Source of the DNA: Nemophila menziesii | Taxonomy: Eukaryota; Streptophyta; Magnoliopsida; Boraginales; Hydrophyllaceae | Reading direction: 5' to 3' | DNA: 64,000 nt | NCBI GenBank assembly: GCA_029959085.1 | Contig: JARWIR010000094.1 | Span: 992,001 to 1,056,000 of the forward strand | Shown here: positions 12,305 to 23,935 of the stretch, in pieces | Layout: every line of letters starts with the position of its first letter | How positions within the stretch are numbered: position 1 is the stretch's first letter | Program-made: the position numbers and the translations under genes | The notes under the pieces: generated by a model | The model's database searches: none | Told to the model about the DNA's origin: nothing | The model's input: the letters and a program-made list of their open reading frames with translations, nothing else

Positions 12305-13890
12305 TTGGGTGAACTGTTATTGAACACTAAGTGGTACATCAAACGCCGAGCACAATTATTTACCATTGAAAAAAATATTTAACACAAAATTTCAAAATTT
12401 AACACTGAAAAATAACGAAACATTTCATTTTTTATTAATACACTAACCAATATACATTGAGAGCTTTGACCTTGACACACGGGTTAAAAATATTATCATA
12501 AAAAAAGCTTACTATATTATTGATAAGACTGAAATAGTTACCGCGTCCCTCATCAGAGGCTAACCTAGTTCCTGTACTAAACATTTCTTGAAATCACGAA
12601 TGTTCAGTACTTCCTGCTCCTTGAGTGTACAATATGGATCTGTTCTGTAAACATCCGAGATCCATTTAATCTTCCACTTCAATTTTATCTTCAGTTGGAC
12701 ATCTTTTAACAGAGGGACTTTGACAACAATCAAGAAACTGAAAAAGGGTAAAATGCAATTTTTGTTATGAGAGTGTGATCAAGTAGTTGAGGTAAAATAT
12801 AACATAGTTCATCTTTGTTTCAAAAGCTTCAGATTTGACACAATTAACAGAATAAACTATGATCTTCGATGTAATGTTTAAGTAAATAAATGAAAATTTA
12901 AAAGGAAGAATCATAGAACATTTTTTATTCTGATGCTATGTATTTTGACAAGTATAGGATCAGTGGTTTTAATAAAAAGAAAAGGTTATTATGTTTAATA
13001 TATGGACCTATAATGTATTCAGGACTTAACCGGTGAGGGTTAAAAGTCTAAAAGTTAAATTTGGTTGACATAAATATTGAAATACAATAGCTAAATTGTA
13101 TAAATAAGTAACTCAATGCATACTAAAAATCAACAAAAAATTTATATTCCAAATAAGACTTATAGATATCTACTATGAAGACTTAGAGTATTTTATAAGC
13201 TCACTAATTTTTTCCGACAAATTCGAATTGAATATCATTCTCAGCTTTGAATTGTTTTTGCCAAGTTAAAATAGAGGAAATTATCCCAGATAAGAAAGTT
13301 TCCAATAAGAGGGTGCTATTCTAAGAGTAAGCTTGTAAAAAATTAGGCATAAAAAACAACACTTTAAGAATCATGATGATAAGTGTTTGATCAATGAAAA
13401 ATCAACCACAAACATCAGTGGGTCTAGCAGCAAATAAAGAAGTCTCATGTAACATGATTTATTTTTCTATAATTACAAAATTAACCATTAATTCGAGGTT
13501 CTTTGTTTTGGTTTTCGTAAAAGTTATTTGGATACTGTAAGGTAAATTAAAAATTAAAGGTAGAGCATGATATATTATAAAGTTAGGTAGGGGTTTGATA
13601 ATCGTTTTGAGAATCTTGATTGTAATGTTATAGAATTTAGTGTTTGTTCCATGTATTAAGTTTAAGTGGTGCATGTTTAAACTAATCATGCATTTATATC
13701 CTGCAAGTTGTTTTGTAAAAAAATTATTTTATCTTTAGATAAAAAAGGTCTAATTCTCTGTAAAATATTCCTTCTTTTCTAATAAGATTACCTAGTTAGT
13801 TGAGAAACTTTTGTTAGAAAGCAAAAGGTGAGTGTGGCATAGCCTCTAATATGGCTGCACACTAAACCGCAAAAACGCACACGACCCAAC
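12305..13890 (+). repeat. Block head, copy A (no clear gene)
   Basis: Aligns with 26538-28110 over 1.55 kb with scattered indels, beginning at the shared sharp edge TTGGGTGAACTGTTATTG. It is mostly AT-rich. The only coding-like stretch is on the minus strand at about 12611-12740 (see the entry at 26835). A minus-strand ORF at 13459-13689 is not open in copy B and is not believed. Confidence 0.75.
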
Positions 13891-13894
13891 ACTT

Positions 13895-14515
13895 GTGCCT
13901 AATATCAAGAAGATATCATGTTATGACTTAGAAAAGATCTTCAATTTTTGTGTACTTTTGCCTAATGGTAAGAGTGTGGAAGTAAAAATAAATAAAACTC
14001 GCAATGAAATTCCATTGAATGAGTTTGATGATGTGGTAAAACAAGAATATATGAGAGATTTAGAGTCTAAGAAAATCCAAAGACTAGTGAACTGGAGGAG
14101 CGATGATTTACATTTTGTTGAGGATTTATATGACACAGAGATTCGTAACAAATTGGATCTCAGGATTTTTAAGCAGAAGCATAATAGGCTCTTGCCCAAG
14201 GTTTGACAATGTTTTTGTCATGAAAATTAATGTCCTTTAGTAGTTTACATTATGAAAAAAATTCTAAGTTCTTGTTCTGTGTTTTGGTTTGTAACATGAC
14301 GAATTGAAGGAATCTAGTACATTCACGTTTTTATATTTACATACATTCTAAATTATTATTATTTCTTTAACAAATGTGTGCATTATACTAATAGTATTAC
14401 TCAGTGTGTTCTTAATTTGCTATGACAGAATATGTGGGATCTTACCCCACATACAGATTTATTAATGGAGCTGCCTTCAAAATATATATTTGAGACAAAC
14501 CTTGCTGACTTGATA
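13895..14515 (+). pseudogene. GMI1-like GHKL/SMC-hinge gene fragment, copy A
   Basis: Three-exon fragment of the N-terminal part of a plant SMC-hinge/GHKL-ATPase protein of the GMI1 (SMCHD1-like) type, a family tied to chromatin and DNA repair. Exon a (to 14200) contains FNFCVLLPNGKSVEV and ends at an AAG|GTTTG donor. Exon b, about 14299-14325, has lost its acceptor AG (CATGAC where copy B has ACAGGAT). Exon c, 14429-14515, reads NMWDLTPHTDLLMELPSKY then FETNLADLI and ends at a GTAAGT donor. The family's NMWDLTP and FETALADLIDNS words are recognisable. The second half of the ATP-binding motif would lie in the next exon, which is missing. There is no ATG start. It is a broken, non-functional capture. 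The kept introns show that DNA, not mRNA, was copied. Confidence 0.7.
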
Positions 14516-16045
14516 GTAAGTTTATATAATTCATTTAACAAATCCAATTTAGTGATTTGGAAGAGGTCTGAGGCTCCAAACCCATTTGTGGAACTGGTGT
14601 TGTCACTTCAAATCTTTGTAACATGATAAGACAATTCCCAAAATTGTAAATATGTTTTCCACCATGGTAAATAAAGATAATAAATTAATACAAGAAAAAT
14701 GAATATAGAGCTAAAACATTTATTAAAGTTTTTGTATGCATTACCTTGTGGAGATTTCAAGGCTTGGATTTTTTATTGTTAGCTCAGAACTAGATATGAG
14801 TTCAACCTGCAATATATAAGAAGTAATTTAAGATCAATTATGTTGACTATATAATCATGACATACTCTTTAAATAGGATTAAATGCATAACATGGTTATT
14901 TTCATGCTTGTAAGGAGATTTATGCTCTCATACCACATAATTTTATATGAAAAATTAATTAAATTATACCACAAAACAAAACTAAGCATTTATAATTGAG
15001 AATAGTTATGTCTAAAAAAATTGCTTAATGTCATTATGATAGAAATATTTATTATGATGAATATATTTTAGAAAAATGATAAAAATAATATAATATAATT
15101 TTATTATAGTAAATATTTATTAAACATCTATTTTTATATGAAATCAACTCACTTAGAAAAAAAAAATCAATGAACATAAAGGTTAGTAAAATAATTCTAC
15201 AAAGAAAATGAACTTTGAAATAAAAAGGAAAATAATGGGACACCTAGATCTCACTTTACAAATGAAAGGAACCTAACTATTTTTATGGTATAAAAATGTT
15301 AGATATTCAGCCTTTATTCATCATTAATACACTCAAAACAGTAAAAATAAGTATTTCAGCAATAATGAATCAAAACTAGTCTATATTAGATCAATAACAT
15401 GTTACGCACAACCCATATAAAAATTTGGTTTTATAAATGATCTAAGTAAATTGTAGAATGATTGAAGATTAAAACATGCTTATTGTTAAAAGACGGAGAG
15501 CTAGAAGACTCAAGATTATACATACCCGTTGATCTTTAAAAATTTTGTAGAATGCTTTAAGAGAAAAATGGTTTCCAAAAAATATAGGATGTAGGGTGAA
15601 TAAGGTTAGGGTGGAAGAGGGAGAGGGGAGAGAGGGGAGAGAGGGGTATTTAAGAAAAGGAGAAAATAGTGTTGTATGTATTATTTTAGAGCCCACATTG
15701 TCGTAACATAGTTTTTTTGCTATCTTTATCGTTTTAAAATTATTATTAATATAGCCCCTACAAGATTGAATTTATTTTCTAAGACCTCATTTTTCTTGAG
15801 ATTGTTTTTAATTTTAATGTCGAATAAGACAAATTGAATACGTATAGATCCGACATTTAATGTAATTAAATTATTATATATCTATTATATATAAAAGAAA
15901 CTTATGCCTTTTCTCATTCAATAGTATTAATGAGTTTGTCCAAAAAGGAATTTTAAAAAATGTGAATTCATTTGGAATAGTAAATTATTAACGGATCATT
16001 TAGTATTCTTAGAAATTGAGGTTATACCTTATTAAATTATATTAT
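14516..16045. other. AT-rich sequence, mostly specific to copy A
   Basis: The first 150 bp continue the GMI1-like intron and match copy B. From about 14670 to 16043 the sequence is absent from B, where the flanks are joined directly (TAAAGAAAGATTATGTGCCC). It holds a purine/pyrimidine-biased patch of GGGGAGAGA repeats near 15620. No gene or transposon ends recognised. Confidence 0.55.
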
Positions 16046-16275
16046 GTGCCCGTTTAGAAGTGTTTTTCTAGAAAAACACTTAAAAGTATATTTAAAACTT
16101 TTAAAGTGTTTTAAACCCCGAAAAACAATTTTGTGAGAAACACTAAATATGTTCTTCTTAAAAAAACAATTAAAGTGATTAATGATGTCAAAAAAAAATT
16201 TAATAATTTTTTTTAATTTTAATTTTTATTCAATAAGAACTTTTTTCTTTAAGAATAAGCACTTCCAAACAGGTC
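16046..16275 (+). mobile_element. MITE, copy A
   Basis: About 230 bp with terminal inverted repeats GTGCCCGTTTAGAAGTG and (reverse complement of the right end) GACCTGTTTGGAAGTG. The flanks share TTATATT, a possible target duplication. The interior has CACTTAAAAG/CTTTTAAAGTG palindromic words. Same family as the MITE in the satellite units. Its orthologue in copy B is at 31125-31354. Confidence 0.65.
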
Positions 16276-17084
16276 TTATATTGTATTAATTATTTTAAAA
16301 ATAATAATATATTATTTATAAACTGAATCTTCCCATTTCGAAAAGGGTAGGCGCAGTAAGAGTATTAAAGATAATTCCTAAATAATAGTTTAATTACATA
16401 AAATTGAGAATTTTAACTTTGATATATGTTTCGAGTAAAAAGTAGTCTACAAAAGTTTACAGCCCAATATATTTATTTTTGAAAATATTATACTTCTTGT
16501 TAGATTTGTATTAACCATAATTTAAAATATATCTGAATCATGAATATATAAAGCACTTCACTAATTTATCAAATATTATACGATTGAATAGTCTTGGATT
16601 AATCTTCATTATATGTTTGTGCTATTATATATAAGTATATGATATTTGATAGTCTATAATTTAATATTTCTGGTTCCAAAAATTAAGTGGCTATTCCATT
16701 GCTAAATGTGTAGGGAACGTTCTCGTCCACCTAGGCATGTCTTTCTCGAACATATGTTTAATCTTAGATAAGAAAAGCAATCTCACATATATGAATTGGA
16801 TGATGGTTTTTGCTTAAACTCCTTTATTGTATTTCTATTTTCAGTTTAATGAAACAATATAAAATCTTTGAATATTCTTCTCAATCTTTTTTTTACTAGT
16901 AAGTATGATAAATTCATATTTTGTTAGCCTTATATAATGTTTTATGTTTATAATTCGTACAAAATTTTGATTTTTTTTATCATTATATTATTTAACTATC
17001 TTTTGAACTATTTTTACATTATATAGAATATGTTATTAATACTATATACACCCTTTGTTTCAAAATAATTTTCCACTTTAATTT
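16276..17084. other. AT-rich spacer
   Basis: The first 250 bp match copy B (31355-31605), after which B has a deletion of about 1 kb relative to A. No ORF, RNA gene or repeat was recognised in it. Confidence 0.5.
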
Positions 17085-17496
17085 TCACACATATTAAGAA
17101 ATGTAATCATTATAGCGTTGAATTGCTTAATTTTTTAACTAGTGTATCACTTTTTGAAAAATTATTTAATACAATGATACGCCATTTAATATGATACAAT
17201 GTATTTTTCTAATTATAATTAAGGATAATTAGTTATTTCTTCAGTATGAATCATAACTCGTGGGAGATATTATGGTTATAATTCCAAAATATAATATACT
17301 TAAAAGATAAAGATAGAAACAATAACTATGTTATGATTGTCTATGTTTGGATATGTATATAAGTATATATATAATATTGTAAATTCCAAATAAACAAATA
17401 CACATACACACAAAAGCAATTTCACCTTTACCACGTCACTACAAAGGCATTTTTATCTTAAAGCAATTTCGTTAACAACATCAACACCAACAACAG
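17085..17496 (+). promoter_or_regulatory. Promoter and non-coding first exon of a captured zinc-finger gene, copy A
   Basis: TATATAAG at 17356-17363 is followed by a CA-rich leader (AACAAATACACATACACAC, then AACATCAACACCAACAACAG) that ends at a consensus splice donor CAG|GTATGT (17496/17497). The same promoter, leader and donor recur in copy C (37265-37665). This is the layout of a plant gene with a 5'-UTR intron. The downstream zinc-finger exon begins at 18271. Promoter activity is inferred from sequence only. Confidence 0.5.
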
Positions 17497-18270
17497 GTAT
17501 GTAATTTAAATCTTGAGTCTTGTAGCTCTTTGTCTTTCGAAAGATGGATTATTTTGAGTCATTCTTATGGACCTTCCCCAAGTGTTTGTAATCTTCACTT
17601 AGGGCATTCGACATTTAAAAAGAAAAGTATTTAAAAAAATGGTTTTATATGTATGAATATTTGTCATTTGTATAATTAAATATATATTGACTTATATTGT
17701 CATTCATTAAAAAAATAGTTAATATCGAGACTTATAATTAATTTTTTGTTTAATATAGGGACCTTGAGTATAATATTTCATATTATAAATACATATAGTG
17801 CATTTAATTCCAAAAACCATTTTGGGGCCAATATCCCAACCAACTTTTCCCTATTTTAGTAGAGTATCGGATTACTGACCAAAAAAATAGAACATGAAAT
17901 ATGATAAAACTTAAAATTTCACTTTCTTGATATAGAAAATCTAAAAAAATTATTTTAATTTGTCCCATAATATTTTTGAAAATTAGATCCTATATTACCT
18001 TTATATAATGTAACAGAGTATTGTGTCTTCCTTTTTAATCATTGATCTCATTTGACTAAATTAATTTTTCGTAATAGTAATGTGTATAATGGTGTTTAAT
18101 AAAATATAATTGAAGCAGATGACTAATAAGAAAAATAATCAGGGAAACTATAGATTATTTTATATTTATACTCGTAAAACTATAATAACCTTTATTATAA
18201 ATTATGCAAAATCGAGATAATTCTTAATTAATAGTATACACTTTATCAGTGAAAAATATAGGTATGACAG
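17497..18270 (+). other. 5'-UTR-type intron of the captured gene, copy A
   Basis: AT-rich stretch between the GTATGT donor at 17497 and the acceptor ATGACAG at 18264-18270. Parts recur at 31620-32040 (copy B) and 29572-29672 (stray piece), for example AAATAGTTAATATC followed by TTTAATATAGGGACCTTGAG. Confidence 0.45.
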
Positions 18271-18883
18271 CAAAAATTTGTCCCATATGCAAAGAGATTG
18301 TAAGGGCGGATACCTTCAAGTCCCAGGGGGCTCAAGCCCTCCCCCTTGAACCCGTAAATTTTAGAATACATCAATGCAATTTTGTCCCGAAAAATAATTT
18401 AAACCCCTCTGAATATTTATGTAAACACTGTAAAGAACACATAAGTTATTATGGCTTAATAGTATAGAACTTTGTATTTTAGCATTAAAATGGAGGTTAG
18501 GTGTTCAAATCTTAGCAATTGCTTTGTCTTTTTTATTAATAAAGATTTATGTTATAAATTTGTTAACTTTTATAAAACCTATTATGAGTTTGATGATAGT
18601 ATTACTCAGTAATTTATTATTTATATTACTCAAATAAAATTAGTGTTTAATTTTTACAAATGATTAATTTCTCATCTTTAAAAATCTATATAATAAAGCA
18701 GAATGAAACCTAACTCTCCCTATTTATTCTCAAACTTCCCCATTCGTCTCATAATTCCCCCATTTGTCTCATAATTCCCCCATTCATCTCATTCTCTCAT
18801 TTATTATATACACATACACATGACTCAAATATATACACATTATTATATACGCATGAAAATAATTAATAATATATAATCCACTT

Positions 18884-18985
18884 AACCTTCATATAAATAA
18901 AATTATAACAATTCATATTATTTTTCATAAAAATAACCTTCATATAAATAAAATTATAAGAATTCATATTATTTTTCATATAAAT
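18884..18985 (+). repeat. 51-bp direct duplication
   Basis: AACCTTCATATAAATAAAAT starts at 18884 and again at 18935. The two 51-bp units differ at one or two bases. Just upstream (18745-18815) is a smaller 20-bp tandem built on CTCATAATTCCCCCATT. Confidence 0.8.
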
Positions 18986-19555
18986 AAAGTTTATTCCTTT
19001 TTATTAAAATTTACAAAGTACTAAAAAATTAAAAAAAATATTCAAAAATTATTATACAAAAAATTTAACTAGATACAATATAAATTAAAAAAAATCACTT
19101 TACATTACAATTATATAAATAATTTTTTTCTTTTATTTTTTATTGTCAAAACATGTATAAATCATTTCAACTTTATAAAAATAAATTTTCAAGACAAGAA
19201 ATATATTGATTCAGCCAATAAAAATTATAGAATACTATAAAGTCAAGATGGAATTCATAGAATAATAAATAAATATATATATGTCTATCATATAAAAAAT
19301 TAAAATCAATAAACAGTTAAAAGATAATTAAGAATTAAAATTATTTGATAATTGACCATAATCTATATAATAAAATACTTTTTTAAACGGGTTGGACCCT
19401 CAACAAAAAAGATGAGCATGATCGTTTTTGGTCCCTTAATTTATTTCTTCACATTAATTGCATCAATTTTTTTCTAATAAAAACTTAATTGTCCCTTATC
19501 CCACTCCATTAGACATCTGAAAGTTCCGTATTTGGTCCACGCTGACCACAAATCT

Positions 19556-21207
19556 CTAACCTTAACCCAAATTCTTAACCATAACCTAAACCTTAACCTC
19601 AAACTCAACCTCAACCTTTGAATTAAACTTAACATCAACCTCTAACTTAAATTTAACCTTAACATTAACCTTAAACTTAACCTTAACCTTCTCCTTAACC
19701 TTAGCCCTGGCCCTAGCCCTCGATCTACCCTTAGACTTAGCGTAAGCCTTAGTCTTAGTCTTAACCTTAGCCTTGGCCTTACCTTTAGCCTTAGCATTAT
19801 CCTTAGCATTAGCCATACTCTTAGTCTTAGCCTTAGCCTTAGTATTATTCTTAGTCTTAGCCTTAGACTTAGCCTTAGCCTTAACCTTAGCCTTAGCCTT
19901 AGCCTTAGTCTTAGTCTTAGACTTAACCATAACCATAAACTTAACATTAACCTTAAACTTAACCCTTAACTCCTTAACCCCTTAACCTTAACCTTAACTT
20001 CAACCTCAACTTTTTAACTAATAACCTTAACCATATTCTTAACCCTAACCTAACATTAACATTGAACTTAACCTTAAACTTAAACTTGAACTTAAACATA
20101 AACTTCAACTTACACTTAAACTTAAACTTAAACATAAACTTAAACTTAACCTTATTGTTAACGTTAACCTTACTCTCACCCTTACCCTTAACCTTAACAA
20201 TAATATTAACCTCAACTTTAACCTTAAACTTAAACATAACCTTAGATATTACACCTTAAACCTACACCTTAAACTTTAAACCATAAACCTTAATCTTCAC
20301 CTTCACCTTAACCTTAACCTTAACTTTAAATTTAAACCTTTAAAATTTACCTTAAAATTAACCTTAACCTTGAACCTTGAACCTCAAACCTTAACCTTAA
20401 CCTTAAACCTTAAATCTTAAATTTAACTTTCACCTTAACCATCATCTTTACTTTTTTAACCTTTATCTTAACCTTAAAGTTAAAACTTAACTTTAACCTT
20501 AATTATAAAATTAATCTTAAATTGAACCATGAACCTTAAAGCTTAAACCTTAAACCTTAAAGCTTAAACCTTAAACCTTAAACCTTAAACCTTAACCTTA
20601 ACTATAACCTTAATATTTAAAGTTAAACCTTATACCTTAAACCGTAAACCTTAAACCTTAAATCTTAAAATTTAAATCTTAACCTTAAATCTTAAACCTT
20701 AACCTCAACCTTAACCTTAACCTTAAATAATAACTATAACCTTCACCTTCACCTTCATCTTAAATTTTATAACCACTATCTTAACTTTAAAGTTAAAACT
20801 TAACCTTAACCTAAATGTTAAAACTTAACTTTTACCTTGAACCTTAGACCTTAAACCTTAACCCTTAAACCTAAACCTTAACCTTAACTTTAACCATAAC
20901 CTTAACCTTAACTTTAACCATAACCTTAACCTTAACATATAACCTTAAACACTACCTTAAATTTTACCTTTAACCTCAACCTTAACCTTTATCTTAACCT
21001 TAACCAAATAAATATTTATAGCATTCATATTCGACCTTAAACCTTATATCTTATTAAACCTTAACCTTGAACCTTAAAATTTACATCTTAAACCTTAACT
21101 CTAACCATAACCTTAAAATTAACCTTAAGTTTGACCTAAACCTTAACCTAAATTATAACCTTATCCATAACCTTAACCTTAACCTTAATCTTAACCTTGA
21201 CTTTCAC
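19556..21207 (+). repeat. Degenerate AACCTT / AAACCTT array, telomere-like
   Basis: About 1.65 kb almost devoid of G on the plus strand, made of drifting 6- and 7-mers: CCTTAA, CCTTAAA, and a CCTTAG-rich sector at 19690-19930. It resembles the plant telomere repeat CCCTAAA in base pattern but the core differs (CCTTAA), so it is not ordinary interstitial telomere DNA. Long Lys- or Leu-rich reading frames across it are artefacts. Lies wholly within the Helitron. Confidence 0.9.
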
Positions 21208-21219
21208 CCATCAAACCTG

Positions 21220-21230
21220 GGTTCGATTCC
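21220..21230 (+). promoter_or_regulatory. Pol III B-box-like motif (tRNA T-arm remnant)
   Basis: GGTTCGATTCC matches the B-box consensus and sits in CCTGGGTTCGATTCCCG, like a tRNA T-arm. No A-box or 5' tRNA half is visible because the AACCTT array abuts it. It may be the remains of a SINE or tRNA-derived sequence. Confidence 0.4.
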
Positions 21231-21571
21231 CGTCATTGGAAAAAAAATCTTGAGTGTCTTCAGATATATGTATGTTGACGCAATGATACTTTGTAGAGTT
21301 ATGAGATTTATGCACGTATATTAAAAACTCAAGATTATATGATTCACACATTTAGATTATGATACTCTTTGATCATTTTCTTATTTTAATCTATTTATTA
21401 GTTGTTCAAATTGTACATGGATTTATGGTGCATTTGAATTTAATAACCAATTTTTTTTATCTCATTTTCGTATCCATTCTATCTATTATTCTGGTTTTTA
21501 CATATTCAAGACAAAATATCATCATATCTTTTAAACATTTTCTATGTTAAAACTGATAGTAGACAAGTAAC

Positions 21572-22199
21572 CAGGGGCGGATGTGGGAGTGGGCTGAGGT
21601 GGGCTGCAACCCACCCCAACCTACCCAGCCCACTATAATTTAACATGTTCTTTTAAAAAAAAATAGATAAAAATATAACTTAAAGAAATTATAGCATAAC
21701 ATTAGCCCTCCCTAACTTAAAGTTTAGAGATTTATTCTATCAAATAATAAAATTATTGACGAAATTAAAACGTAAATACCATTAAATATTCAATTTCTTG
21801 GTTCGTTTTAATTTTTTTTCATAGATTTTTTTGTAATTAACTCTTAAATGTTTTAAGAATTTCATTTGGCCCCCTAAATTTAAAAATTTGTTTTATTAAA
21901 CTTTAATTATTTTATTTATAAGATGTTTTGTTTTTTTACAGCAAAATGTATGTTATTTTGTATAAAGAAAAGAACTTTATCAGATGATTAATATAAAAAA
22001 ATAATACCCAAACTTATATTGCAATCTTTATACAATATAGGGATTTATAGTGCATTTTAGCATTATATAAAGATCTATCTAGCAATTATTTCATAATGTG
22101 TAGACTTATCATGCAAATACGACAAAATAATTTTTTCCTGGGACGTTGCCCCCGAACCCCCTTCGCCCCCCGTAACAAAAAGTCTTGGCTCCGCCCCTG
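21572..22199 (+). mobile_element. Young non-autonomous hAT element
   Basis: 628 bp. It starts CAGGGGCGGATG and ends CTCCGCCCCTG, so the 10-bp termini CAGGGGCGGA are exactly inverted. It is flanked by a perfect 8-bp target duplication CAAGTAAC (21564-21571 and 22200-22207), the hAT signature. No transposase ORF. Inserted within the Helitron 28 bp before its terminal hairpin. Confidence 0.92.
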
Positions 22200-22860
22200 C
22201 AAGTAACTCAATTTTTATGTTTTGAAGTGCCTTAAGGCACGGGCTATACCTAGTTAAAATATAACATATGGTATATTAATAATTTAAAATAATACTACTA
22301 ATACCATATAATTTAAGTGTATATAATGGTGTTGGTTTACATATTTTTGAGGTAACTAGTAACAGATAAATCCATCAATTAAAGAAAAAAAACGTCAAGA
22401 CGTTGGATTCTCTTAGTTGCATTGCTAGTTATATGTTTATGTGTCATATTTTTACCTTAAAAAATCTCTAGAAGCATTGACTCCTGACTCCCATATATTT
22501 TAAGCCCCCTCTCAATTTAGTTTATGGATCCGCCTCTGATCCCAGATACAATTCTTAACATGCATATGGATAAATGTCATCTTAGTAAATTTGCTGGGAC
22601 AACACAAATAGTGGCACGTAAGCTACCGACTAAGCAACCAAACCCGTCCTTGTACATTAGAAGAGCTGGATACAGTGAGGGGAACAACTTTTCCATCAAG
22701 CTCGGGAACAACTTTTCCATCACGCTCGGGTATACCTGCAAGTCAACAGATTGATCCCCAAGGTGACATCGATAGGAAAGGGAAGAGACATGTGGCGGAA
22801 GAACCCAAAAGTAGCAATTCTCGTAAAGGAAGGAAAATACCAACTGGACGTAGACACCAG

Positions 22861-23923
22861 GTATAATATTTTTCTCCCTTATTGATTAATAGATGTCATG
22901 ATCCTCGTCAAGTATTCATAACTTCCAGTTGGTCCCTGGTTATTTAAGTTTATCTTCGTAATTTTTTATTTATATTATCGGTCTGTATTTTGTTGTTTAT
23001 ATGATATAATATAGGTTACTTTTAAAAATTTATGGACTTATAGTGAGATTAATTTAAAAAATAGGAAACATATTGTTTAATTTTTGCATAATGTAATTTT
23101 TTATTCGGTTTCAATTGGTCTATTTTTTATCATATCTTATTAAGCTTTTAGTTATAGTATTTGTATGAATATTTTGTTATATATTTGATAAATATAGGGT
23201 ATATGTATAACATAGGTACTAATAGTGTGATTATATATAAAACAAATTATGGCAATTTTTGCAAAATATAGGGACCTATAGTGCAATTAAATTAAAATAA
23301 AATATACCAGTACCCCAATCCCTTAGCCCCCTATAGAAGTATCTTGATCCACCCCTTATTAATATTATATGAATTATTTGAATTATTTAAACATAAAAAT
23401 AATGAAAAGAATAACAAGTCTTATTATGCGCCATAATTCTTAACACTATTATGGATTTATAAGAGATGAATTAATCATTAGTTAAGGATGAAATTTATAG
23501 GAGAATAACACATGTTTTATCTCATGATAAGACATAATGATTTTTATTAATGGACCTATCAAAAAAAATGTTACACTGAAATTATTCTAATCCAGTTTGA
23601 TTCTGGTTGGGTAAGTTGATATAAGGTTACTCAAACTTGGTTAGCTTTTGATATTTTATTAAAACTTAATAATTTAAAATGAAAAACTCAACAATCATTA
23701 TAAAAATAAAAATATTAACAACTCAAAATGTAAAATACAAGTACAATTTTGCATTGTAAAAATTAATCGAAATATATTACAATCTTAAGTAATTTATAAA
23801 ATTTAAAAAACATATAATCTTCAAATGTTGATCTTTAAATATAATCGACAAATTAAAAAAAGTATTTTTTTATTATTCTTTTTAATTTCATTTTTCTATT
23901 TTCTAACAAAATAATCATCTCAT
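22861..23923. other. Intron-like AT-rich DNA, copy A
   Basis: Follows the GTATAA donor of the zinc-finger exon and aligns with 32571-33120 (B) and 41155-42680 (C). It contains several divergent GGGAC-YTATAGTG-type words. The exon present in B and C is deleted here near 23424. No other gene seen. Confidence 0.5.
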
Positions 23924-23935
23924 CCATTGTTCTCA

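Larger units (their letters stand above)
19362..22254 (+). mobile_element. Non-autonomous Helitron
   Basis: The 3' end is diagnostic: a perfect 14-bp palindrome GTGCCTTAAGGCAC (22227-22240), then GGGCTATAC, then CTAGT ending at 22254 and followed by T. The 5' end starts TCTATATAATAAAAT after an A (19362), as expected for A|T insertion. A second 5'-like start, TCTATATAATAAAGC, lies at 18685 and is an alternative left end, or belongs to another truncated copy. No RepHel protein is encoded. The cargo is a degenerate AACCTT array and a young hAT. Copy B lacks it. Confidence 0.75.
18301..22538 (+). mobile_element. Old hAT-like element, carrying nested insertions
   Basis: Interrupts the zinc-finger exon. 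The left end reads AAGGGCGGATACC and the right end GGATCCGCCTCTG, an inverted pair of the CAGRGGCGGA type seen at hAT ends. The right part (TTTAAGCCCCCTCTC before it) is also present in copy B, ending at 32273, so the element predates the block duplication. A clean 8-bp target duplication was not found, which lowers confidence. No transposase is visible. A Helitron and a younger hAT lie within it. Confidence 0.45.
18271..22860 (+). pseudogene. HAPLESS 8-like zinc-finger gene fragment, copy A, split by transposons
   Basis: One exon split into 18271-18300 (KICPICKEI) and about 22547-22860 (LNMHMDKCHLSKFAGTTQ, then a basic, Ser-rich tail HVAEEPKSSNSRKGRK), ending at the donor CACCAG|GTATAA. Joined in thought, the halves give a CPIC...H..(D)KC zinc knuckle of the UBZ4/CCHC kind. 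Copies B and C keep the next words (IYASTR, CTLEE) that A has lost by a deletion of about 30 bp near 22645. A Cys-pair/His/Cys knuckle followed closely by CTLEEL resembles plant HAPLESS 8-type proteins. That assignment is from memory of the family and is moderate. A 27-bp repeat (GGGAACAACTTTTCCATCA) is duplicated at 22681-22730. Non-functional. Confidence 0.5.

Noticed and set aside
13459..13689. 76-codon minus-strand ORF in the block head
   Set aside because: Not open at the equivalent place in copy B (27720-27950), and AT-rich without features.
18271..18467. 72-codon ORF as an intact zinc-finger protein with two CxxC pairs
   Set aside because: Only the first ten codons match the captured gene. 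The rest (from AAGGGCGGATACC) reads through the inserted hAT-like element.
19586..20259. Long Lys-rich or Leu-rich ORFs on both strands
   Set aside because: They are simple translations of the degenerate AACCTT array. Every frame is low-complexity.
19556..21207. True interstitial telomere (CCCTAAA)n
   Set aside because: The core is CCTTAA/CCTTAAA rather than CCCTAAA, and exact telomere heptamers are not repeated in tandem.
22577..22843. 88-codon minus-strand ORF
   Set aside because: It is the opposite strand of the zinc-finger exon, whose plus-strand reading has homologues in copies B and C.
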